DNA of 6,299 nucleotides from Frankiales bacterium. GTDB taxonomy: Bacteria; Actinomycetota; Actinomycetes; Mycobacteriales; Jatrophihabitantaceae. The DNA lies in assembly GCA_025963265.1 (NCBI GenBank), contig JAOPUY010000612.1:1-6299 (forward strand), given 5' to 3'. How positions within the stretch are numbered: the first letter of the stretch is position 1; every line of letters starts with the position of its first letter. The translations under genes were made by a program, and so were the position numbers. The notes below the pieces were generated by a model. The model saw only the letters and a list, made by a program, of their open reading frames with translations. It had not been told where the DNA came from and did not search any database. This document shows positions 1 through 4,753 of this stretch, one piece after another.

Positions 1-392
1 ATCAACAGCGTGCTCGCGCTGACGAAGCTCGTGCCAGCCGGGATGGGCACGACCGCGGCGGCAGGGACCGCGATCTTCTCGGCGTAAGCCCCGCCGTTGC
101 GGCCGGCTGGCAACACCATCGTCATCACCGCCTGACCGACCCGGAGCCGATCGTCGACATCGGGACCGAGCGCGTCGATCACGCCGGCGGCGTCCATGCC
201 CGGGACGTAGGGCGCCGGCCGCTTCGCCAGCATCGCGGCGTAGGCGCCAGCCCGGAAGCCGGTGTCCGTCGGGTTGACCGCGGCCGCGTGCACCCGGATG
301 ACGACCTCGCCCGGACCGGGCTCGGGATCGGGCAGCTCGACCAGCCGCAAGGCGTCCGGACCGCCGAACTCAGTCACGCCGACCGCTCTCAT
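1..392 (-). CDS. NADPH:quinone oxidoreductase-type medium-chain dehydrogenase (N-terminal part, cut by window edge)
   Basis: The first 130 residues of a medium-chain dehydrogenase/reductase are visible, and the rest lies left of base 1. The start MRAVGVTEFGGPDALRL is typical of the quinone oxidoreductase branch, and the ATG at 390-392 fits the family's usual beginning. The GroES-like fold is represented by EVVIRVHAAAVNPTD (residues 29-43), PYVPGMDAAGVIDALG (61-76) and the GAYAEKIAVP strand (101-110). The Cys and His-Glu zinc ligands of true alcohol dehydrogenases are missing at the expected places, so this is probably a zinc-free NADPH-dependent reductase of quinones or enones; the substrate cannot be told. 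The Rossmann domain that binds NADPH is not in view. No good Shine-Dalgarno sequence precedes the ATG. The gene lies 138 bases downstream of the cyclic di-GMP gene on the same strand and could be read from its promoter or its own. The family call is secure; the specificity is unknown. Confidence 0.9.
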   Translation of the reverse strand, partial: MRAVGVTEFGGPDALRLVELPDPEPGPGEVVIRVHAAAVNPTDTGFRAGAYAAMLAKRPAPYVPGMDAAGVIDALGPDVDDRLRVGQAVMTMVLPAGRNGGAYAEKIAVPAAAVVPIPAGTSFVSASTLL

Positions 393-511
393 CGGGTGTG
401 AAGTCCGATGCGAGGGCCGAATCCGGTCCGACGGCCGCGCCGCGGCGTCTCAGGCAAGGTCAGCATGAGGCGATCCTGACAGCCGAGGGCGGAATCGGGA
501 AATCCAGGGAT

Positions 512-527
512 CTCAGTCCGCGCTGAG
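512..527 (-). terminator. Weak hairpin just after the GGDEF-EAL stop codon
   Basis: On the minus strand, four bases past the TAG at 531-533, CTCAG and CTGAG form a 5-bp stem around a 6-base loop (CGCGGA). No run of T follows, so it is not a classical intrinsic terminator. A 5-bp stem can arise by chance. It could attenuate readthrough into the dehydrogenase gene or protect a 3' end, but the position is the main argument. The rest of 393-530 shows no other convincing signal. Confidence 0.22.
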
Positions 528-530
528 GGG

Positions 531-2879
531 CTAGTCAGGCCGGGCGGCGACCGGCCCGTCTGACACCGCACCCGCGCTTCGCGGTCGGGTGGGCACCAAG
601 AGCTGAGCCTCCAGAGCCGCGGGGTCAAGCGGACGGGCGAGCAGAAAGCCCTGCGCCTGGTTTACGTCCTGATCTCGCAGCAGATCCATCTCTTCGGTCG
701 TCTCGACGCCTTCGGCCAGGGTGCTGAGCCCGAGGTCCTTGCCGAGCTGGACCAGGGTGCCGATGAGGGCGCGGGATTCGGGCGAGGTGGTGATCGCGCT
801 GGTGAACATTCGGTCGATCTTGAGGCAGTCGACCGGGAACTGACGAAGGTAGGCCAGGCTGGAGTAGCCGGTTCCGAAGTCATCGACCGCGATCCGCACG
901 CCGAGGTCTTTCACCGCCTGCAAGCGGCGCGCCGTCGCCTCGGCGTTGCGCATCAGCGCGGTCTCGGTGATCTCGACGATCAAGGAGGTCGGCTCGAGCC
1001 CGCTGATCCGCAGCGCGTTGGCGATGTCGTCGACGATGCCGTCGTGGTCCAGTTGGCGGCCCGACACATTCACCGAGATCGTTAACGTGTCGCCCCGGCC
1101 GTGCCAGCTGGCCATCTGGGTGCACGCCTGAATCAACACCCAGCGGCCGACTTCCAAGATCTGTCCGGTCTGCTCGAGGACGGGGATGAACTCATTCGGC
1201 TGAACCAGCCCGCGAGTCGGGTGGTCCCAGCGCAGCAGGGCCTCCACACCGACGATCGTCAGATCATCGAGATTGTAAATTGGCTGGTACACCAAGCGAA
1301 ACTGCTCACAGGCGATGGCGGTGCGGAGGTCGAATTCGAGATCGACCCGACGGCTTATCTGGGTCTGCATCTCCGGATGGAAGAGCTCGTAGCGGTTCTT
1401 GCCGGCTGCCTTGGCCGCGTACAACGCCACGTCGGCGTCCCGCAACAACTCGCCCGCGCTGTCCCGGTCGCCCATCGCGATCCCGATGCTGGTCGGCACC
1501 AGCATCGGCACGGCCGCGCCGTCGAGCTCGAACGGCTGACGCATGACCTCGAGCAAGCGCTCGGCGACCAGCTCCGGCGCGACCTCCATGGACGCCCCGT
1601 CGATGAGAACCACGAACTCGTCACCGCCCATTCGGCCGATCGTGTCGGCGTCGCGCAGCGTGCTCTGCAGGCGGTGCGCGGCCATGACCAGCAGCCGGTC
1701 GCCCGCCTCGTGGCCCAGCGTGTCGTTGACGTTCTTGAACTCGTCTAGATCGACGAACAAGGCGGCGCCGCAGGTGCCGTTGCGGCGGTTGCGGACAAGC
1801 AGCTGCTCGACTCGGTCCATGATCAGGGCCCGGTTCGGCAGGCCCGTCAGCGCGTCGTGCAACGCCTGATGGCGCAGCTCAGAAGTCCGCTCGTCCACCA
1901 TGCGGACGGCCCGCGAGCGGGCGGTTCCCAGCAGCAGAACGAACAGTCCGAGCAGGACGCTCAGGCCGATTCCGACGATCAGGACGGCCAAGGGCGGACC
2001 GCCGCTGAACACCCCCACTCGGGGGATCGGGCTAAAAGTGCTCACCGTCCATCCGTTGTGCAGGTCGACCGCGATGGCGCGGGCGGTGGGCGCCGCCGTG
2101 CCGCTGGTGAAGCTGACATCGGTCGCGCCCTGGTGATAGCGCATCGCCACCGCTAGGCCAGTGTGGCCGGCCAGCGCCTGGCTGAGCAGCACGGTCGGGT
2201 TCACCTCGGTGCCGACCCAGCCGAGGAAGGCGCCGCGTCGGGCCGCGACCGTCGCCGGCACGGCGCCGCCTCGGTAGACCGGCGTCTGGACGCCCAGCAG
2301 ATTCTCCTGCCCGGTGTTGTACGGGAGGTAAGCGCCGGTGCCGGTGTCGCGGGCGGCCAGCAGCGGTCCGGCGAGGTCCCCGGCGCACAAGTCCACGCTT
2401 TGCGGCACCGCCAGCGAATTGCGCAGTTGTCCTAGGTCCGAAAGGCAGAAGTAGGACCGCCGATCGCCGGCCGGCGGGGTGAACGTCCCGGTGTTGCCCT
2501 CGGCGATCGCCTGCCGGTTGAACGCGGCCAGCTGCGAGCGGTCGACGAGGACGACCGACCCGACGGCCTGCAGCTCGGGGTATCGCGCGAAGATCTGCAC
2601 GGCCTTCGTCCACGCGAGGAACTCGGCGTTGGTGGCCATCGGTTCAGCGACCATGAAGCCGCTGGCGTTGACGACCAGATCGTTCTGGTGATCGATCGCC
2701 AGCTGCAACGCTGACACCACGCTGGCCGAGGATCGATCAGCGTCCGAGCGTCGATGCGTCTGCTCATTACGCGCGGCCAAGCCCGCCGCCCACACGGCAC
2801 ACGCGATGCCGGCGACGGTCACGAGCGCCGTGCCAGCCATCCAGTAGCCTCCCCGGATAGCCGTCCGACGCACCCTCAT
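531..2879 (-). CDS. Membrane-anchored CHASE-GGDEF-EAL cyclic di-GMP cyclase/phosphodiesterase
   Basis: This 782-residue protein is predicted to synthesise cyclic di-GMP from GTP (GGDEF) and hydrolyse it to pGpG (EAL), controlled by an extracytoplasmic sensor. Order: membrane segment at about 12-35; CHASE-like sensor region at about 36-293, recognised by RYPELQAVGSVVLVDRSQ and the following AFNRQAIAEG; second membrane segment at about 296-318; GGDEF domain from DALTGLPNR (342-350) to about 500; EAL domain at about 510-760. The cyclase signature GGDEF (418-422) is intact, with metal-ligand candidate D377 and an inhibitory-site RxxD (R409-D412) at the normal five-residue spacing. The EAL domain retains E546 (EALLR), N604, E636, D666-D667 (DDFGTG), K687, E723 and Q743, so both activities look competent. 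No HAMP or PAS domain separates membrane and catalytic parts; the linker is about 22 residues. The ATG at 2877-2879 is chosen because GAGGAG precedes it by five bases; an extended start at 2951 would add 24 residues ahead of the signal anchor. Domain calls are firm; which activity dominates and the ligand are unknown. Confidence 0.95.
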   Translation of the reverse strand: MRVRRTAIRGGYWMAGTALVTVAGIACAVWAAGLAARNEQTHRRSDADRSSASVVSALQLAIDHQNDLVVNASGFMVAEPMATNAEFLAWTKAVQIFARYPELQAVGSVVLVDRSQLAAFNRQAIAEGNTGTFTPPAGDRRSYFCLSDLGQLRNSLAVPQSVDLCAGDLAGPLLAARDTGTGAYLPYNTGQENLLGVQTPVYRGGAVPATVAARRGAFLGWVGTEVNPTVLLSQALAGHTGLAVAMRYHQGATDVSFTSGTAAPTARAIAVDLHNGWTVSTFSPIPRVGVFSGGPPLAVLIVGIGLSVLLGLFVLLLGTARSRAVRMVDERTSELRHQALHDALTGLPNRALIMDRVEQLLVRNRRNGTCGAALFVDLDEFKNVNDTLGHEAGDRLLVMAAHRLQSTLRDADTIGRMGGDEFVVLIDGASMEVAPELVAERLLEVMRQPFELDGAAVPMLVPTSIGIAMGDRDSAGELLRDADVALYAAKAAGKNRYELFHPEMQTQISRRVDLEFDLRTAIACEQFRLVYQPIYNLDDLTIVGVEALLRWDHPTRGLVQPNEFIPVLEQTGQILEVGRWVLIQACTQMASWHGRGDTLTISVNVSGRQLDHDGIVDDIANALRISGLEPTSLIVEITETALMRNAEATARRLQAVKDLGVRIAVDDFGTGYSSLAYLRQFPVDCLKIDRMFTSAITTSPESRALIGTLVQLGKDLGLSTLAEGVETTEEMDLLRDQDVNQAQGFLLARPLDPAALEAQLLVPTRPRSAGAVSDGPVAARPD

Positions 2880-2884
2880 GCTGT

Positions 2885-2890
2885 CTCCTC
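2885..2890 (-). promoter_or_regulatory. Ribosome binding site that fixes the start of the GGDEF-EAL gene
   Basis: GAGGAG on the minus strand lies five bases before the ATG at 2877-2879. It supports this start over the in-frame alternative at 2951, which would place 24 polar and arginine-rich residues before the short basic stretch that leads into the first membrane segment. Confidence 0.75.
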
Positions 2891-2925
2891 GCTGTCGCCG
2901 AGCCAGGCCGTGGGTGGGTCTGCTC

Positions 2926-2934
2926 TCTATATAT
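2926..2934 (-). promoter_or_regulatory. Candidate -10 region (TATATA/TATAGA) of the GGDEF-EAL gene
   Basis: An alternating AT tract (plus-strand tatatat at 2928-2934) stands out in very GC-rich surroundings, 47 or more bases upstream of the chosen ATG. On the minus strand it reads TATATA or TATAGA, close to an actinobacterial housekeeping -10 element, and would give an untranslated leader of about 40 bases. A matching -35 box is not clear: TTCCGA at 2953-2958 is 19 bases away and a poor match. This is inferred from composition and position only. Confidence 0.4.
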
Positions 2935-3045
2935 CGGCAGCTGGGGCGCAAATCGGAACGGCCCGCGAGAAATGGCCACTTCGGCTAGCCCCGGGACGGA
3001 CGCTGGGGGCACTGCGCGATACCTACAACGCTGGCCTCAGAAGAC

Positions 3046-3080
3046 TGTCCGTGTCGTGATCGCCCCGAGAGCATCGGACA
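3046..3080. repeat. Short inverted repeat TGTCCG / CGGACA upstream of the carboxyltransferase gene
   Basis: TGTCCG (3046-3051) and CGGACA (3075-3080) are perfect 6-bp inverted arms separated by 23 bases, ending 16 bases before the GTG start. The arms do not extend when mismatches are allowed. It might be an operator half-site pair, but a 6-bp match in a 217-base intergenic region is not far from chance. The remainder of 2941-3096 shows no clear promoter for the plus-strand operon; TACAAC at 3024-3029 is a weak -10 possibility without a -35 partner. Confidence 0.15.
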
Positions 3081-3096
3081 AGGCAACGTCTACAGC

Positions 3097-4506
3097 GTGA
3101 AAGTGGCTGAGGCGAACAACTCTGATCTGGATTCCCGAGATACTCGAGTTCGGCTTGAAAAACTGCTAGATCCAGGCACCCTGGTCGACCTGCATGAACC
3201 GGAAGACTCCGGGGTGCACGTCGTGCGCGGCCACATCGAGGGCCGCCCAGCGATCGGCTTCTGCACGGACGCCACCCGGATGGGCGGCGCGATGGGCACC
3301 GTCGGTTGCCGTCGCATCGCCGCGGCCTACCAGACCGCAATGGCGGAAAAGCTACCCATCATTGGCCTATGGCATTCCGGCGGCGCGCGGTTGGCCGAAG
3401 GCGTCCAGGCGCTCGACGCGGTGGGGCTGGTCTTCCAGGCGATGATTCAGGCTTCAGGCAAGATCCCGCAGATCTCGGTCGTCCTCGGCCCGGCCGCCGG
3501 CGGCGCCGCCTACGGGCCCGCGCTCACCGACGTCGTGATCATGGCCCCGGCCGGGCGAATCTTCGTCACCGGACCGGACGTCGTTCGCCGCGTGACCGGC
3601 GAGGACGTCGACATGGACTCACTCGGCGGCCCCGACGTGCACACCCGTCAAAGCGGCGTGGTCCATCTGCTAGCCGAGAACGAGGATTCCGCGATGGAAC
3701 GGGCCCGCCAGGTCACGTCGCTGTTGACCGACCAGGGCGTCTTCGAGCTGGCTCGGGTGGGTCCCAACCCCGACTTGGGAGCGCTGCTGCCCGCGAACCG
3801 CAAGCGGGCCTATGACGTTCATCCGCTGGTCGAGGGCCTGCTGGATCCGTCGTCCTTCTGTGAATTCCACCGGCAATGGGCCCCGAACGTCGTCACCGGA
3901 TTGGGACGGTTGGCCAGTCGAACGGTCGGCGTGATCGCGAACAATCCCTTGCGCCTAGGGGGCTGCCTCAACTCGGCGAGCGCCGAGAAGGCCGCGCGCT
4001 TCGTTCGGATGTGCGACGCGTTTGGGATTCCGTTGGTCGTGGTGGTCGACGTCCCGGGCTATCTGCCCGGAGCCGGCCAGGAGACCGACGGCGTGGTTCG
4101 CCGCGGCGCAAAGCTATTGCACGCCTTCGGCGAGGCGAGTGTGCCGCGGGTGACTGTGGTGACGCGCAAGGCTTTCGGCGGCGCCTACATCGCGATGAAC
4201 GCCCGATCCCTCGGCGCCAACGCGGTGTTCGCGTGGCCGGCGGCCGAGGTCGCCGTCATGGGCGCGGGCGCCGCGGTTGAGATTCTGCATCGCAAGAAGC
4301 TAGCCGCCGTCGCCGAGGAGGACCGCACCGCGCTGTTGGCCCAGCTGATCACCGAGCATGAGCAAGAGTCGGGCGGCCTTATGCGGGCGGTGGAAATCGG
4401 CGTCGTGGACGAGGTCATCGAACCCTGCTCGACCCGCGCTCGCATCGCCACCGCGTTGGCCGGCTTCCCGCCCGCGCGCGGCGCCCACGGCAACATCCCG
4501 CTCTGA
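3097..4506 (+). CDS. Acyl-CoA carboxylase carboxyltransferase (beta) subunit, AccD/PccB type
   Basis: This 469-residue protein should move CO2 from carboxybiotin to an acyl-CoA (acetyl- or propionyl-CoA class), yielding malonyl- or methylmalonyl-CoA in the cytoplasm. Two crotonase-fold halves are visible. The N-terminal half has SGGARLAEGVQALDAVG (94-110), the first oxyanion-hole motif GPAAGGAAYGPALTD (131-145) and GGPDVHTRQSGVVH (177-190). The C-terminal half has VDVPGYLPGAGQE (317-329), the second oxyanion motif RKAFGGAYIAMNAR (357-370) and AWPAAEVAVMGAG (379-391). Ile365 sits where Streptomyces paralogues differ in acyl-CoA preference. Known subunits are about 510-550 residues; this one lacks most of the N-terminal helical leader and begins almost at RVRLEKLLDPGTLVDL. 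The GTG at 3097 is the first usable start in an upstream-open frame; only a weak AAGG lies 13 bases before it, and a second GTG follows at 3103. The biotin carrier gene follows after 13 bases, indicating an operon. Family certain; substrate and paralogue number uncertain. Confidence 0.94.
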   Translation: MKVAEANNSDLDSRDTRVRLEKLLDPGTLVDLHEPEDSGVHVVRGHIEGRPAIGFCTDATRMGGAMGTVGCRRIAAAYQTAMAEKLPIIGLWHSGGARLAEGVQALDAVGLVFQAMIQASGKIPQISVVLGPAAGGAAYGPALTDVVIMAPAGRIFVTGPDVVRRVTGEDVDMDSLGGPDVHTRQSGVVHLLAENEDSAMERARQVTSLLTDQGVFELARVGPNPDLGALLPANRKRAYDVHPLVEGLLDPSSFCEFHRQWAPNVVTGLGRLASRTVGVIANNPLRLGGCLNSASAEKAARFVRMCDAFGIPLVVVVDVPGYLPGAGQETDGVVRRGAKLLHAFGEASVPRVTVVTRKAFGGAYIAMNARSLGANAVFAWPAAEVAVMGAGAAVEILHRKKLAAVAEEDRTALLAQLITEHEQESGGLMRAVEIGVVDEVIEPCSTRARIATALAGFPPARGAHGNIPL

Positions 4507-4510
4507 GAGG
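4505..4510 (+). promoter_or_regulatory. Ribosome binding site of the biotin carrier, overlapping the carboxyltransferase stop codon
   Basis: GAGAGG begins inside the TGA stop (4504-4506) of the carboxyltransferase gene and ends nine bases before the ATG at 4520. This supports translation of both proteins from one message, with possible coupling by ribosomes that terminate on the first gene. Confidence 0.6.
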
Positions 4511-4519
4511 CCCTTTCGC

Positions 4520-4753
4520 ATGTCAGCCGAATTTCAGACCGTCCGGGCCGAACTCGTGGCCACCGTCCTGCACGTCGCCGCTCAGATCGGCGATCCCGTC
4601 GACCCGTCGGACATGCTGGTGCTGCTCGACTCGATGAAGATGGAGATCCCGGTGATGGCCGAGTCGTCCGGCACCGTCACAGAGATCTTCGTGGTCGCCG
4701 GTGAAACCGTTCGCGAGGGTGACGCCCTGGCGATCGTGTCGCTGGCCAGCTAG
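4520..4753 (+). CDS. Stand-alone biotin carboxyl carrier protein (biotin/lipoyl attachment domain, TB7.3-like)
   Basis: This 77-residue protein consists almost wholly of one biotinyl domain. The attachment motif is DSMKMEIPV, with Lys40 as the residue that biotin-protein ligase would modify; the flanking VLLDSMKMEIPVMAESSGTV (positions 34-53) and the late GETVREGDALAIV strand (61-73) form the usual flattened beta barrel. It would shuttle carboxyl groups between a biotin carboxylase and the carboxyltransferase encoded 13 bases upstream. It resembles the small actinobacterial biotinylated protein Rv3221c/TB7.3 (about 71 residues), which has ESMKM where this has DSMKM. There is no Ala/Pro-rich linker or N-terminal dimerisation region as in AccB of Escherichia coli. 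The M(39)-K-M(41) context favours biotin over lipoate. Its stop codon overlaps that of the convergent helicase gene within CTAG at 4750-4753. The family is secure; the partner enzyme is inferred from gene order. Confidence 0.93.
   Translation: MSAEFQTVRAELVATVLHVAAQIGDPVDPSDMLVLLDSMKMEIPVMAESSGTVTEIFVVAGETVREGDALAIVSLAS

Noticed and set aside
459..480. Possible stem GTCAG/CTGAC in the gap before the dehydrogenase gene
   Set aside because: The stem is only 5 bp around a 12-base loop with no T run; not distinguishable from chance.
389..628. Minus-strand frame of up to 79 codons ending TGA within the ATGA at the dehydrogenase start (a coupling-like overlap)
   Set aside because: Most of it overlaps the end of the GGDEF-EAL gene in another frame. 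The part in the gap could begin at an ATG near 467 and give about 25 Arg/Gly/Thr-rich residues with no clear ribosome binding site. The ATGA overlap is suggestive of a coupled leader peptide but can easily be chance.
1101..1748. Plus-strand open frame of 215 codons inside the GGDEF-EAL gene
   Set aside because: It is antisense to well-conserved GGDEF and EAL motifs, has low-complexity composition and no recognisable fold.
2880..2951. Extended N-terminus for the GGDEF-EAL protein starting at 2951
   Set aside because: The extra 24 residues are polar and precede the signal anchor; the ATG at 2877-2879 has a GAGGAG five bases upstream, and the extended start would lie upstream of the likely -10 box.
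3306..3815. Second plus-strand frame of 169 codons within the carboxyltransferase gene
   Set aside because: It is a shifted-frame shadow of the carboxyltransferase, extremely rich in Arg, Gly and Pro, without any domain.
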